Shown here in pieces: positions 26,864-37,574 of a DNA stretch of 64,000 nt; position 1 is the stretch's first letter; every line of letters begins with the position of its first letter. The notes beneath the pieces were generated by a model, which was not told where the DNA came from, ran no database searches, and saw only the letters and a list, made by a program, of their open reading frames with translations. The stretch lies in assembly GCF_900104415.1 (NCBI RefSeq), contig NZ_FMXR01000012.1:62001-126000 (forward strand), written 5' to 3'. A program made the position numbers and the translations under genes. Origin of the DNA: Eubacterium oxidoreducens (lineage in GTDB: Bacteria; Bacillota; Clostridia; Lachnospirales; Lachnospiraceae).

Positions 26864-29800
26864 ATGCCAGAAACAAATAATAATGAAACTTATCAGTCAA
26901 TAAATTTTGATGCAATCAAGATCGGATTGGCATCACCGGAAAAAATCAGAGAATGGTCCAGAGGTGAAGTAAAAAAGCCGGAGACTATTAACTATAGAAC
27001 CTTAAAGCCGGAAAAGGATGGCTTGTTCTGCGAAAGAATTTTCGGACCTAGCAAGGATTGGGAATGTCACTGCGGAAAGTATAAAAAGATTCGCTATAAA
27101 GGCGTTGTCTGCGATCGATGCGGTGTAGAAATTACAAAGGCTAATGTTAGACGTGAACGCATGGGTCATATTGAATTGGCAGCACCGGTATCACATATCT
27201 GGTACTTTAAGGGAATTCCTTCAAGAATGGGACTTATTTTGGATCTGTCTCCAAAGATGTTAGAGCGAGTACTTTACTTTGCATCTTATATTGTTCTTGA
27301 TAAGGGTGATACACCGCTTGCAGATAAGCAGATTCTGACAGAAGCAGAGTATGCACAGGCAAGAGAAGAATATGGATGGGACTTCCGTGTAGGTATGGGA
27401 GCCGAGGCGATTCAGGAACTTCTTCAGAAGATTGATTTGGATAAAGAAGTAGAAGAGCTCAAAGATCAGCTTGAGAATGCTACCGGCCAGAAGAAGGCGC
27501 GTATTGTCAAGAGAATTGAAGTAGTAGAAGCATTTAGAGAATCAGGAAATAAGCCTGAATGGATGATTATGACGGTAATTCCGGTTATCCCACCGGATCT
27601 TCGTCCTATGGTACAGCTTGATGGTGGACGTTTTGCAACATCTGATTTGAATGATTTATATCGTCGTATTATCAATCGTAACAATCGTTTAAGAAGACTC
27701 TTAGAACTTGGTGCGCCTGATATTATTGTACGAAATGAAAAGAGAATGCTGCAGGAAGCTGTAGATGCTCTTATTGATAATGGACGTAGAGGAAGACCGG
27801 TAACCGGACCTGGTAACCGTGCTCTTAAATCGTTATCCGATATGCTCAAAGGTAAGGGAGGACGTTTCCGTCAGAACCTTCTTGGAAAGCGTGTTGACTA
27901 TTCAGGACGTTCTGTTATCGTCGTAGGACCGGAACTTAAGATTTATCAGTGTGGTCTTCCGAAGGAAATGGCGATTGAGTTATTTAAGCCGTTTGTTATG
28001 AAAGAACTTGTGGCAAATGGAAAGGCTCACAATATTAAGAGTGCTAAGAAGATGGTGGAAAAACTTCAGCCGGAAGTTTGGGATGTCCTTGAAGATGTCA
28101 TTAAAGAGCATCCGGTTATGTTGAACCGTGCTCCTACACTTCATAGACTTGGTATCCAGGCATTTGAGCCGATTCTTGTAGAAGGAAAAGCGATTAAGCT
28201 GCATCCACTTGTATGTACTGCGTACAATGCCGACTTTGATGGTGACCAGATGGCTGTCCATCTTCCATTGTCAGTCGAAGCGCAGTCAGAATGCCGCTTT
28301 ATGTTATTATCGCCAAATAACCTGTTAAAGCCATCTGATGGTGGTCCGGTAGCCGTACCTTCACAGGATATGGTTCTTGGTATTTACTATCTGACGATGC
28401 ATAAAGAAGCAGATTATTCGGATGATCCAAAGATCGTTGCTAAGGTGGTGAAGGAATTCGAATCACCGGAAGAAGCGATTGAGGCATTTAGAGAATATCA
28501 GATTGCCAAGAAGAAGGCATATGATGCAGCAAGTGAAGAAGAAATAAAATCCGGAGAATTAAAGGTTGATGTTGCTGTGGCAATAGAACCGGATAGCTAT
28601 GTAAGGGTATGTATCGATTCGGAGCGTGACAGAAGAGTTGTATGCTCTATGGAAGATATTCTTGGAAGATATTTCAATAATATGAATGAAGCGCTTCTTG
28701 CTTATGAGAATAAAGTCATTACATTGCATCAGCATATTATGCTTCATCGCCGGGTTGAAACACCAAATGGAGAAGTTGTAACCGGATTTGTGCAGACAAC
28801 ACTTGGTCGTTTGATTTTCAACGAAATCATTCCACAAGATCTTGGTTTTGTAAAACGTGAGAAGCCGGAAGATTATCTGAATCTTGAAGTTGATTTCCAT
28901 GTAGGAAAGGGACAGCTTAAGAAGATTCTTGAAAAGGTTATCAATACTCATGGTGCTACTAAGACGGCTGAAACACTTGACCTTATCAAAGCTATGGGAT
29001 ATAAGTATTCCACACGTGCAGCCATGACCGTATCTATTTCTGATATGACCGTTCCGGCTCAGAAGCAGGATATGATTAGGGAAGCACAGGAAACGGTAGA
29101 TAAGATTACACGTAATTATAAGCGTGGTAAGATTACCGAAGAAGAGCGTTATAAAGAAGTTGTCGAAGTCTGGAAAGACATGGATGACAATCTTACAGAA
29201 GCACTGTTAAATGGACTCGATAAATACAATAACATCCATATGATGGCACATTCAGGAGCCCGTGGTTCTAACAGCCAGATTAAGCAGCTTGCAGGTATGC
29301 GAGGACTTATGCAGGATACAACCGGTAAGACAATTGAGTTGCCGATTAAGTCTAATTTCCGTGAAGGACTTGATGTACTTGAATATTTCATGTCAGCGCA
29401 TGGTGCTCGTAAGGGTCTGTCTGATACGGCTCTTCGTACAGCCGATTCCGGATATTTGACACGTCGTCTTGTTGATGTATCACAAGAACTCATTATCCGT
29501 GAAAGAGATTGTATGGAGAACAAAGAGGGCAAAGAAACTCCGGGAATGGTAGTAAAGGCCTTCATGGACGGAAAAGAAGTTATCGAATCTTTACAAGATC
29601 GTATTACAGGACGTTTTGCGGCAGAGGATATTCTCGACGCACAAGGTAACGTCCTTGTAGAGGCGAATCATATGATTACTCCAAGACGTGCAGAAGAAGT
29701 TATGCATAAGGGTGTTGATGTAAAAGGTCTTAAGATTTGGGACGAGGAAAATGACAAAGAAAATCCTAAGGCAGCTTTGAAGATTCGTACCATTTTAACT

Positions 29801-30847
29801 TGCCGTTGTCATAATGGAATCTGTGCGAAGTGTTATGGTGCCAACATGGCAACAGGACAGGCTGTACAGGTTGGTGAAGCAGTTGGTATCATCGCAGCGC
29901 AGTCTATCGGTGAGCCGGGTACACAGCTTACCATGAGAACATTCCATACCGGTGGTGTAGCCGGAAACGATATCACACAGGGTCTTCCTCGTGTCGAGGA
30001 GCTTTTTGAGGCGAGAAAGCCTAAGGGACTTGCAATTATTACAGAGATTGCAGGTACCGTTGCTCTTAAGGAGACGAAGAAGAAACGTGAAATCGTAGTA
30101 ACAGGAGAAGATGGTGAATCTAAGACTTATCTGATTCCATACGGCTCACGAATTAAGGTTATGGAAGGACAGGAACTTGAAGCTGGTGATGAACTGACAG
30201 AAGGTTCTGTAAATCCGCATGACATCTTAAAGATTAAAGGTGTACGTGCTGTTCAAGACTATATGCTTCGTGAAGTGCAAAGAGTATATCGTCTGCAAGG
30301 TGTAGATATTAACGATAAGCATATCGAAGTCATTGTACGTCAGATGCTTAAGAAAGTACGTATCGAAGAGCATGGAGATTCTGAGCAGCTTGAAGGTATG
30401 CTGGTTGATTTCCTTGAATTTGAGGACAATAATGAGGCGTTAATCGCAGAAGGTAAAGAGCCGGCTGTTGGTAAGCAGGAGCTTCTTGGAATTACAAAGG
30501 CCTCTTTGGCAACTAATTCCTTCCTCTCAGCAGCTTCCTTCCAGGAAACAACAAGGGTACTTACAGATGCAGCGATTAAGGGTAAAGTCGATCCGCTGAT
30601 TGGACTTAAGGAAAATGTAATTTTAGGTAAGCTAATTCCTGCAGGTACAGGTATGAAGCGTTATCAAAATATTGCATTAAATACGGATGAGCATATGCTT
30701 CATCTTGACGATGATGATGAAATTATCTTTGATGAAGATGAAAACCTTGAAACACAGGGACAGCCGGAAACTGAAACCGTAGCTGAAAATGAGACGCCGG
30801 TTACAGAAGAAGCTGTAGCAGTAACAACTAAAGAAACGGAAGAATAA
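26864..30847 (+). CDS. rpoC: DNA-directed RNA polymerase subunit beta'
   Basis: 1327 residues. Zinc ribbon near the N-terminus ([20 protein letters not shown]), catalytic [12 protein letters not shown], bridge-helix/trigger-loop region ([18 protein letters not shown]) and the second zinc site ([13 protein letters not shown]). The last ~50 residues are acidic ([13 protein letters not shown], then Glu/Thr repeats). GGAGG ribosome site. Confidence 0.98.
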   Translation: MPETNNNETYQSINFDAIKIGLASPEKIREWSRGEVKKPETINYRTLKPEKDGLFCERIFGPSKDWECHCGKYKKIRYKGVVCDRCGVEITKANVRRERMGHIELAAPVSHIWYFKGIPSRMGLILDLSPKMLERVLYFASYIVLDKGDTPLADKQILTEAEYAQAREEYGWDFRVGMGAEAIQELLQKIDLDKEVEELKDQLENATGQKKARIVKRIEVVEAFRESGNKPEWMIMTVIPVIPPDLRPMVQLDGGRFATSDLNDLYRRIINRNNRLRRLLELGAPDIIVRNEKRMLQEAVDALIDNGRRGRPVTGPGNRALKSLSDMLKGKGGRFRQNLLGKRVDYSGRSVIVVGPELKIYQCGLPKEMAIELFKPFVMKELVANGKAHNIKSAKKMVEKLQPEVWDVLEDVIKEHPVMLNRAPTLHRLGIQAFEPILVEGKAIKLHPLVCTAYNADFDGDQMAVHLPLSVEAQSECRFMLLSPNNLLKPSDGGPVAVPSQDMVLGIYYLTMHKEADYSDDPKIVAKVVKEFESPEEAIEAFREYQIAKKKAYDAASEEEIKSGELKVDVAVAIEPDSYVRVCIDSERDRRVVCSMEDILGRYFNNMNEALLAYENKVITLHQHIMLHRRVETPNGEVVTGFVQTTLGRLIFNEIIPQDLGFVKREKPEDYLNLEVDFHVGKGQLKKILEKVINTHGATKTAETLDLIKAMGYKYSTRAAMTVSISDMTVPAQKQDMIREAQETVDKITRNYKRGKITEEERYKEVVEVWKDMDDNLTEALLNGLDKYNNIHMMAHSGARGSNSQIKQLAGMRGLMQDTTGKTIELPIKSNFREGLDVLEYFMSAHGARKGLSDTALRTADSGYLTRRLVDVSQELIIRERDCMENKEGKETPGMVVKAFMDGKEVIESLQDRITGRFAAEDILDAQGNVLVEANHMITPRRAEEVMHKGVDVKGLKIWDEENDKENPKAALKIRTILTCRCHNGICAKCYGANMATGQAVQVGEAVGIIAAQSIGEPGTQLTMRTFHTGGVAGNDITQGLPRVEELFEARKPKGLAIITEIAGTVALKETKKKREIVVTGEDGESKTYLIPYGSRIKVMEGQELEAGDELTEGSVNPHDILKIKGVRAVQDYMLREVQRVYRLQGVDINDKHIEVIVRQMLKKVRIEEHGDSEQLEGMLVDFLEFEDNNEALIAEGKEPAVGKQELLGITKASLATNSFLSAASFQETTRVLTDAAIKGKVDPLIGLKENVILGKLIPAGTGMKRYQNIALNTDEHMLHLDDDDEIIFDEDENLETQGQPETETVAENETPVTEEAVAVTTKETEE

Positions 30848-30864
30848 TATTCTGATCGCAAACT

Positions 30865-30898
30865 GAGCGTATCACTTGAAAAAGTGATGCGCTCTTAT
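30865..30898 (+). terminator. Rho-independent terminator after rpoC
   Basis: Stem GAGCG-ATCACTT/AAGTGAT-CGCTC with a T/G bulge pair, GAAA-type loop, then a short TTATT tail. Confidence 0.75.
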
Positions 30899-30954
30899 TA
30901 CAATAAAAAGAAATGATTTTTTACCTAAGTAAGGTATAGAGGGAGTAATAAGTA

Positions 30955-32307
30955 ATGAGACTACCAAGAATTATGATTGCAGCACCAAAGAGTGGAAGTG
31001 GGAAGACATTAATTACTTGTGGCTTATTGGCGCTTTTAAAAGAAAGCGGTCAAGAAATAAGAGCCTATAAATGCGGACCGGATTTTTCCTGTCCGATGTT
31101 TCATAAAAAAGTGCTAGAGACTAAGAGCTATAATCTAGATCCTTTTTTGGCTGGTCAACATTTGCAACAGAATTTTTTAAAGCATATTGGAGATGCTACA
31201 TTTGCAGTTATGGAAGGACAGATGGGATATTATGATGGTGTGGCAGGAATCTCACTAAAGTCGAGCAGTTATGAAGTGGCGAAAAAGACGGGAACGCCAG
31301 TGATACTTGTGCTTGATGCTAGAGGAACTTCTTTATCGCTGATTGCGCTTTTGAAGGGATTTATGGAATATCAGGAGAATAATCATATAAAGGGTGTTAT
31401 CCTCAATCGTATCAGTCCGAATTTGTATCCTAGGCTGAAAGAACAGATTGAGTCTGAACTTCCGATTAAGGTATGCGGATATGTGCCGGATACGAAGAAA
31501 GCGAAGCTTCTTGGAAGAAAGATTGGTTTTGTTTTGCCACAGGAAATTCCGGAACTTAGGGAACGTATTTATGATTTTGCGCATGATTTAAGAATGACAC
31601 TAGATCTTGAGACGATTAGTAATATTGCAAGAAAAGCGATGGACGTATTGCAGGTTCGAAGTGAAGAGCCGGGAGAAAGGACGCTTCGAGTGGCACTTGC
31701 CGAAGACGAGGCTTTTTGTTTTATGTATCAGGATAATCTTACAATGTTAGAGGAAAACGGCATCGAACTTGTTCGTTTTTCTCCACTTCATGATAAGCAT
31801 TTACCAGAAGATATTCACGGATTAATATTGTGCGGTGGATATCCGGAGAGGAATGCACAAGAATTACAGGATAATTATGAAATTCGAAAGGAAATTAAGG
31901 AAAAGATTGCAGACGGCCTTCCGTGTCTTGCCGAAAATGGAGGCTATTTGTATCTTCACGAGACACTTGAAGATCCGGAAGGTGAGAAGTTTGAGATGGT
32001 TGGCGCTATTGAGGGAAATGGATTTCATAATGAGAAACTTGTACGCTTCGGATATGTTGATTTGATGGGGAGTGCATTTGGCGAAGAGCAGATGGTGATT
32101 CGGGCGCACGAATCCCATTATTACGATGTAACGAAGCCGGGAAATGCAATGGTTGCTAAGAAGCCTTTGTCTGAGAAGACGTGGCAGTGCATGGTTTCTA
32201 ATAAGAATATGTTGGCGGGATTTGCCCATCTTTATTATCCTTCGCAGCCATATTTGCCAAGAATATTTGCCAAGAGATGTCGGGAATACAAGGAGAACCA
32301 TTCATGA
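30955..32307 (+). CDS. CbiA-like cobyrinate a,c-diamide synthase lacking the glutaminase cysteine
   Basis: 450 residues, full length for CbiA/CobB. N-terminal dethiobiotin-synthetase-like ATPase: P-loop APKSGSGKTLIT, YKCGPDFSCPMFH (canonical GPDYIDP), EGQMGYYDG. The C-terminal GATase_3 domain runs from about 245 (LRVALAEDEAFCFMY, LILCGGYPE). The nucleophile motif, normally AECGG, reads LAENGGYLYL, so the catalytic Cys is Asn; the later His is kept (IRAHESHYYD). The enzyme therefore either uses free ammonia or has another substrate. No other cobalamin genes are adjacent except a CobC-like phosphatase, coupled by an ATGA overlap. Confidence 0.82.
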   Translation: MRLPRIMIAAPKSGSGKTLITCGLLALLKESGQEIRAYKCGPDFSCPMFHKKVLETKSYNLDPFLAGQHLQQNFLKHIGDATFAVMEGQMGYYDGVAGISLKSSSYEVAKKTGTPVILVLDARGTSLSLIALLKGFMEYQENNHIKGVILNRISPNLYPRLKEQIESELPIKVCGYVPDTKKAKLLGRKIGFVLPQEIPELRERIYDFAHDLRMTLDLETISNIARKAMDVLQVRSEEPGERTLRVALAEDEAFCFMYQDNLTMLEENGIELVRFSPLHDKHLPEDIHGLILCGGYPERNAQELQDNYEIRKEIKEKIADGLPCLAENGGYLYLHETLEDPEGEKFEMVGAIEGNGFHNEKLVRFGYVDLMGSAFGEEQMVIRAHESHYYDVTKPGNAMVAKKPLSEKTWQCMVSNKNMLAGFAHLYYPSQPYLPRIFAKRCREYKENHS

Positions 32308-32840
32308 AAATCTTTTTGATTCGACATGGTAAAACTTTGGGAAATGAGTTTGGTAGATACATTGGCACGACAGATGAAAGCTTGTCCAGTGCGGGAGTCG
32401 CCGCTCTTAAGAGGATAACACCTCCGGCGGCGTCTGTGATTTATGTCAGTCCGATGAGACGATGCATACAGACTGCCGAAATTCTGTATCCAAATCAAAT
32501 GCCTGTTGTGGTGGAAGAACTTAAGGAATGTGATTTTGGAGATTTTGAGAATAAAAATTATAAAGAACTTTCGTCGAACGAAGATTATAAGGCCTGGATC
32601 GAATCGGGAGGTTTAATGCCGTTTCCTGGCGGAGAATCTAAAGACGACTTTCGAGATAGAATTCTTCAGGGATTTCAAAAGGTTCTTATGCATGCGAAAA
32701 GGAACAAGGCAGAGAAGATTGCTTTAGTAGTCCATGGAGGAACGATTATGGCAATTATGGAGGCTTATGATGGAGGCGAATACTTCTCGTATCAAATAAA
32801 AAATGGAGAAAGCTGCGTATTGGAGCTTGATAATACTTGA
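32304..32840 (+). CDS. Histidine phosphatase family protein (CobC-like)
   Basis: 178 residues from ATG 32304, overlapping the CbiA stop by four bases; AAGGAGA site. Phosphoglycerate-mutase fold: FLIRHGKTLGNE with the phospho-accepting His, YVSPMRRCIQTAEIL with the phosphate-binding Arg, ELKECDFGDFENK, and the second His in LVVHGGTIMAIM. By context it could be the alpha-ribazole-5'-phosphate phosphatase of the cobalamin lower-ligand branch. Sequence alone does not exclude another phosphomonoester. Confidence 0.8.
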   Translation: MKIFLIRHGKTLGNEFGRYIGTTDESLSSAGVAALKRITPPAASVIYVSPMRRCIQTAEILYPNQMPVVVEELKECDFGDFENKNYKELSSNEDYKAWIESGGLMPFPGGESKDDFRDRILQGFQKVLMHAKRNKAEKIALVVHGGTIMAIMEAYDGGEYFSYQIKNGESCVLELDNT

Positions 32841-32906
32841 TTTTGTGGGATGAGTATGCGAAACTTAGAAAGTACGAAATTTATGACTTTAAAGTGAGAA
32901 AGTATT

Positions 32907-33593
32907 ATGATAGGAACAATAGTAAATACTGCTACTATTTTAGCGGGAGCGATTGTAGGAAGTATCCTGCACAAGGGAATTGGTGAAAAGTATCAAAAAG
33001 CATTATTTGGAGCATGTGGACTTGCGGCTTGCGGAATCGGAATTAATGCCATAGTCAATAATATGCCGGATAGTAATTATCCGGTGCTGTTTATCGTTTC
33101 GTTGGCGATTGGTATATTGATTGGAACGGCACTGGATCTGGAAGGTAAATTCGAAAGATTAGTCAATAAGCGTTCTAAAAGTGAAAATAATTTAGGAAAA
33201 GGTCTTTCGACCGGTATCTTATTATATTGTATTGGAACATTATCCATTATGGGTCCTGTGATGAGTGCGTTATATGGAGATCATACTTTTTTATTTACGA
33301 ATGCGACACTTGACCTTATTACATCAATGGTGCTTGCATCCACATATGGCATGGGAATGGCGTTGGCGGCACCGGTATTATTTGCCTGGCAGGGATGTAT
33401 CTATCTGATTGCGAAGCACGCTTCCGGATTTATTTCGGATGATCTTGTATGCGAGCTTTGTATTGTCGGTGGATTCTTGATTTTTGCTTCGGGACTTAAT
33501 ATCTTAAATATTAAGAATCTAAAGACGCTGAATTTGTTGCCGGCGTTGGCGATACCGATTATCTTTTTTGCAATTAAATCGGCCATCGGTTAG
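32907..33593 (+). CDS. DUF554 membrane protein
   Basis: 228 residues, about seven hydrophobic helices. MIGTIVNTATILAGAIVGS at the start, LSTGILLYCIGTLSIMGP in the middle and GGFLIFASGLNILNIK near the end are the DUF554 pattern. Function of the family is not established; proposed to be a transporter-like protein. Only a weak ribosome site (GAGAAAG). It may be cotranscribed with the two preceding genes (66-base gap). Confidence 0.82.
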   Translation: MIGTIVNTATILAGAIVGSILHKGIGEKYQKALFGACGLAACGIGINAIVNNMPDSNYPVLFIVSLAIGILIGTALDLEGKFERLVNKRSKSENNLGKGLSTGILLYCIGTLSIMGPVMSALYGDHTFLFTNATLDLITSMVLASTYGMGMALAAPVLFAWQGCIYLIAKHASGFISDDLVCELCIVGGFLIFASGLNILNIKNLKTLNLLPALAIPIIFFAIKSAIG

Positions 33594-33704
33594 AGTCTTC
33601 GGCATTGGGATGATTAGGGAAATATAGATTTTGTAACAAAAAGAGCGATAGAGAGAAGAAAAGTTACAAAATCGAGAAAAAAACAGTGCCGGTTCGGGGA
33701 ATTT

Positions 33705-33745
33705 GTAACAAAAGAAAGCTACCACACCAAAAATGATGTGGTAGC
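33705..33745 (-). terminator. Terminator of the hydrogenase operon
   Basis: On the minus strand, stem GCTACCACA/TGTGGTAGC with an AT-rich loop (33718-33745) is followed by TTTCTTTTG. Lies just after the HydA stop. Confidence 0.75.
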
Positions 33746-33764
33746 AAAAAATCATCTAAGTATC

Positions 33765-35525
33765 TTACTTGAAGAATGGCATTTGCCAGCCTTGATGATC
33801 GGTATGTAACAGATGATGTGATTTCTCGCCGAGAGGCTCTTTGAGGAATTCATCATAAAGTGTCTGTACATCAGGATTCTCGTGAGAGAATCTCATCTTG
33901 TTATTGCTATCATAATTGTAGATAACTTTTGCACGATCAGTAGCACGTTCTTCGTTAAAGTGGATTGGCTGTCCACCACCACCAACGCATCCGCCTGGGC
34001 AAGCCATAACTTCTACGAAATCATATTCAACTTCGCCGGCTTTTAAAGCTTCAAGAAGCTTTCTGGTATTGCCAAGACTGTTAACTACAGCAGCGCGGAC
34101 AATGGCACCATTGACATTGTATTCTGCTTCTACCCAAGGCTTATCACTGCCGGTAGCACGAACTGCCTTAAAGGTTTCATCAGCATCAGGATTATCACCT
34201 GTGAGAACGAAGTAGCAGGTACGAAGTGCTGCTTCCATAACACCACCGGTAGCACCGAAGATAACAGCTGCACCGGTACCGCTTCCAAGTGGGGAATCGA
34301 ATCCTTCCTCTGGAAGATTCTCAATATCGATATTTAAGTATTTGAATAATCGATTCATTTCGCGGGTTGTAAGTGAATAGTCTACATCCTTGATTCCTTC
34401 TTTAGCGTCATTAAGGTTTGGAATCTCAAGCTCTTCTTTCTTAGCAGAGCAAGGCATTACGGAAATACAGATGATATCTTCCGGTGCCTTTCCAATCTTT
34501 TCAGCAAAATAACTCTTTGTAATTGCTCCAAACATACCCTGTGGGGACTTGGCAGTTGATAACTGGTCAGTCATTTCCGGATACTGGCTCTTTAAGAAAC
34601 GAACCCATCCAGGACAGCATGAGGTAAACATAGGCCATGCATAGTCCTCTTTATGAGTGAAGCGATGAAGGAATTCATTTCCTTCTTCCATAATAGTAAG
34701 GTCAGCTGAGAAGTTGGTGTCGAATACATAGTCAAATCCGGCACGTCTAAGAGCTGCAGCCATACGTCTTTCTGTTGCAAATTCCGGATCAAGTCCAAAG
34801 TCTTCGCCCCATGCTGTTCGAGGTGAAGGTGCTGTCTGTACGACGATGACTTTATCTGGATTCTTTTCTTTATCAAGGAGATTTGCAATTTCCATCACAT
34901 CATCTCTTGAGTGAAGTGCATTTGTAGGACAGTGAGTAATACACTGGCCGCAAAGCACACAGTCAGACTGGTTAAATGGAACATTATTTTTCACACCAAC
35001 AGTTGTATTGGCACCTGTTCCGACCATATCCCAAACACCGATGGACTGAATCTTTTCACAGACCTGTACACAACGGTAACATTTGATACATTTATCTTCT
35101 TCGCGAATCAATGGAAGAGTCGTATCCCATTCATTGATTGCAAGCATTTTAGGAATCTCATTATCTGAGCTAACGGCATATTTATTAGCAAGATCTTGCA
35201 ATGCACAGTTGATATTTCTTTCGCAAGTTGGACATGTCACATTATGCTGAGAAAGCATAAGTTTGATATTTTCACGTCTTGCTTCCACAACGCGTGGAGA
35301 ATTGGTCTTAATATCCATGCCTTCTTGAACAACTGTATTACAAGATGCAGCAAGTGTTTTGTTGTCATCAATTTCAACAACACAGACACGGCATGCACCG
35401 ATGTCGCTATAATCTTTCATCCAGCAAAGAGTAGGGATATTGTATCCTGCTTCCTTTGCGGCATCGAGAATTGTTGTGCCCTCTTTTACCTGGAGAGCTT
35501 TTCCGTTTATTTTAATATTTACCAT
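33765..35525 (-). CDS. hydA: [FeFe] hydrogenase catalytic subunit
   Basis: 586 residues. Domains in order: [2Fe-2S] ferredoxin (Cys at about 34, 45, 48 and 62), His-Cys [4Fe-4S] site (NVTCPTCERNINC), two [4Fe-4S] motifs (CIKCYRCVQVC and CVLCGQCITHC), H-cluster domain with L1 TSCCPGW, L2 MPCSAKKEE and L3 MACPGGCVGGGGQP, and a C-terminal small-subunit segment. This is the group A trimeric/NAD(P)-linked architecture. It interconverts H2 with protons and electrons in the cytoplasm. It follows the GltD-like gene with a seven-base overlap, so the two should form a complex. The L2 motif keeps M-P-C-x-x-K. Confidence 0.95.
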   Translation of the reverse strand: MVNIKINGKALQVKEGTTILDAAKEAGYNIPTLCWMKDYSDIGACRVCVVEIDDNKTLAASCNTVVQEGMDIKTNSPRVVEARRENIKLMLSQHNVTCPTCERNINCALQDLANKYAVSSDNEIPKMLAINEWDTTLPLIREEDKCIKCYRCVQVCEKIQSIGVWDMVGTGANTTVGVKNNVPFNQSDCVLCGQCITHCPTNALHSRDDVMEIANLLDKEKNPDKVIVVQTAPSPRTAWGEDFGLDPEFATERRMAAALRRAGFDYVFDTNFSADLTIMEEGNEFLHRFTHKEDYAWPMFTSCCPGWVRFLKSQYPEMTDQLSTAKSPQGMFGAITKSYFAEKIGKAPEDIICISVMPCSAKKEELEIPNLNDAKEGIKDVDYSLTTREMNRLFKYLNIDIENLPEEGFDSPLGSGTGAAVIFGATGGVMEAALRTCYFVLTGDNPDADETFKAVRATGSDKPWVEAEYNVNGAIVRAAVVNSLGNTRKLLEALKAGEVEYDFVEVMACPGGCVGGGGQPIHFNEERATDRAKVIYNYDSNNKMRFSHENPDVQTLYDEFLKEPLGEKSHHLLHTDHQGWQMPFFK

Positions 35526-37378
35526 TCTAACTCACGCCCTCCTTTAAACATTCCGCAACCATAGTGGTCACAGCGTAAACATCTGTTGGTTTCTTGCGCT
35601 GCCTCTATGTCTGACATAGGCATTTCCATAAGGTCAAAGTCGTGATTTCTGCTAAGAGGTTCACGCTCTGCCATATTTACACGGCCACACTGAACGCGAT
35701 CAGCAAATGCAGGAGCCGGAATTTCGACATCAAGCTTAATCTTATGATCGAATCCAAGATAATTGTCAATATTTCTTGCAGCAACTTTACCTGCAGAGAT
35801 TGCGAGAATAGCGGTCTTAGGTCCGGATACACAGTCACCACCGGCGAATACACCATCTAACGATGCAACTTCAGCCCATGGCTCTGTAACAAATCGACCT
35901 GCTTGTGCAGTTACGCCAGCGGCATCAAATGTTTCCCATTCAATTCCTTGTCCAACTGCAACCAATACGATGTCACAATCAATCTTTACTTCGCCCTTGC
36001 CGGCCGGGGCAGGAGATACACGTCCGCCCTTCACAACAGAAGGCATTTGAGGTTCAGCGATTAAAGCTGCAACATTTCCATTTGCATCTTTTTCAATCCG
36101 AAGAGGAGCGTGAAGGTCCATCATAATAGCACCTTCTGCGATAGCGCCGTCTACTTCTTCAACAAGTGCAGTCATATCTTCTTTACGTCTACGATATACG
36201 ATCTTAACTTCTTTTGCACCACATCTAATTGCAGAACGTGTGCAGTCCATAGCTACGTTACCACCACCGATAACGGCAACTTTCTTGCCGGTAAAGTCCG
36301 GAATCTCGCCATCGCCGATCTTGCCAAGATATTCAACAGCAGATAATACGCCATTGGCATCTTCGCCATCGATACGAACGCTCTTTCCTTGGTGAGCACC
36401 AATTGCTACATATACAGCATCATATTCGCCAATTAATTTCTTGATTTCTTCCGGCGTATTACCGATGTTGGATTCTAATTTGGCTTCTACACCGGTAGAT
36501 AAGATGCAGTCGATATCCTGCTGAATCATGTCTGCAGGAAGTCGATAATCCGGAATTCCGTATACCAACATACCGCCAAGTCTCTTGCGGCGTTCGAATA
36601 CCGTAACCTGATGTCCCATCAACTGAAGGAAGTAAGCTGCTGTCAGTCCGGAAGGACCACCACCGATAACGGCAACTTTCTTGCCGGTGCTTTCTGCACA
36701 CTTCGGAGCTTCCACTTTTCCGGCTTTTTCAATTGCGGTACGCTTGATTCCGCGGATATTGACAGGTGCATCGATATAAGCTCTACGACACTGGTGTTCA
36801 CATGGATGTTCGCAAATCAGTGCGCAAGCAACCGGGAATGGATTGTCCTTTCGAATCACGCGAACAGCATCTGCATAACTTTCATTTTTCACAAGTGAAA
36901 TATATCCCGGAATATCAACATGGGCTGGACATCCGGCAACACATGGAATTGTTCTTTGCGGATTGGTTGTGCAATGATGCTCGTTAATGTGTGCTTCATA
37001 GTCTTTTCGGAATGTTTCGATTCCGGAAAGAACCATGCGTGCTGCGGTCTTTCCGAGAGCGCAGTCAGCAGTTTCCATAATCTGGTTGGACTGACGGATA
37101 ATTTCATCTAAATCCGCCATAGTTGCTTTGTGTGATTTGATCTTGTCAAGTAAACCTGCGACCTGCTCGAGACCGATACGGCATGGAGTACATTTACCAC
37201 ATGTCTGAGTCTGAGCCATCTTCAGTAAACTGTAAGTAAGATCCACCGGACACACATCCGATGGTGATGCAGCTATACGTCTTCCGATATCGCCATATAA
37301 CGATTGGATGAATGTATCACTGCGACTTTGTGTTTCAAAGGTAAGTCTGCTCAAAAGTACATCCCCTTTCTGGTACAT
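35519..37378 (-). CDS. NuoF-C-terminus/GltD-like FAD-dependent oxidoreductase partner of HydA
   Basis: 619 residues. Residues ~45-125 carry the NuoF C-terminal iron-sulfur segment (TCGKCTPCRIGLEQ, then a fourth Cys in ADCALG). Next is a dihydropyrimidine-dehydrogenase/GltD N-terminal cluster domain (CVAGCPAHVDIPGYI, CEHPCEHQCRR), then two Rossmann folds: FAD (KVAVIGGGPSGLTAAYFLQ) and NAD(P) (KVAVIGGGNVAMDCTRSA), and the closing VFAGGDCVSGP. A NuoF FMN domain is absent. It should pass electrons between NAD(P)H and HydA. The annotated ATG 37378 lacks a clear ribosome site; a TTG at 37354 has AAAGGGGA seven bases upstream and may be the true start. Confidence 0.88.
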   Translation of the reverse strand: MYQKGDVLLSRLTFETQSRSDTFIQSLYGDIGRRIAASPSDVCPVDLTYSLLKMAQTQTCGKCTPCRIGLEQVAGLLDKIKSHKATMADLDEIIRQSNQIMETADCALGKTAARMVLSGIETFRKDYEAHINEHHCTTNPQRTIPCVAGCPAHVDIPGYISLVKNESYADAVRVIRKDNPFPVACALICEHPCEHQCRRAYIDAPVNIRGIKRTAIEKAGKVEAPKCAESTGKKVAVIGGGPSGLTAAYFLQLMGHQVTVFERRKRLGGMLVYGIPDYRLPADMIQQDIDCILSTGVEAKLESNIGNTPEEIKKLIGEYDAVYVAIGAHQGKSVRIDGEDANGVLSAVEYLGKIGDGEIPDFTGKKVAVIGGGNVAMDCTRSAIRCGAKEVKIVYRRRKEDMTALVEEVDGAIAEGAIMMDLHAPLRIEKDANGNVAALIAEPQMPSVVKGGRVSPAPAGKGEVKIDCDIVLVAVGQGIEWETFDAAGVTAQAGRFVTEPWAEVASLDGVFAGGDCVSGPKTAILAISAGKVAARNIDNYLGFDHKIKLDVEIPAPAFADRVQCGRVNMAEREPLSRNHDFDLMEMPMSDIEAAQETNRCLRCDHYGCGMFKGGRELEW

Positions 37379-37539
37379 AGTTTATTTTCCCTTTTATTAT
37401 TTGGATTTTGTAAGATAGGGAATAATTCCTATCCTACTTTGTTATTATAAAGGAAAAGCAATACAATGGAAAAACTAATGTTTAATAGATGCAACTAATG
37501 ATTTGTAAATTTTTCGTATATTTATCTAAAAAAACTTCA

Positions 37540-37568
37540 TTGACATAACAAAAAATGTATGATAGTAA
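37540..37568 (+). promoter_or_regulatory. Possible promoter of the hydG leader
   Basis: TTGACA (37540-37545), a 17-base spacer, TAGTAA (37563-37568). The -10 is weak, but it points into the candidate leader RNA. Confidence 0.45.
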
Positions 37569-37574
37569 CAATTG

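Noticed and set aside
33594-33704. Repeated TTTGTAACAAAA segments between DUF554 gene and hydA terminator
   Set aside because: Only two imperfect AT-rich copies; no array or structure beyond chance in this composition.
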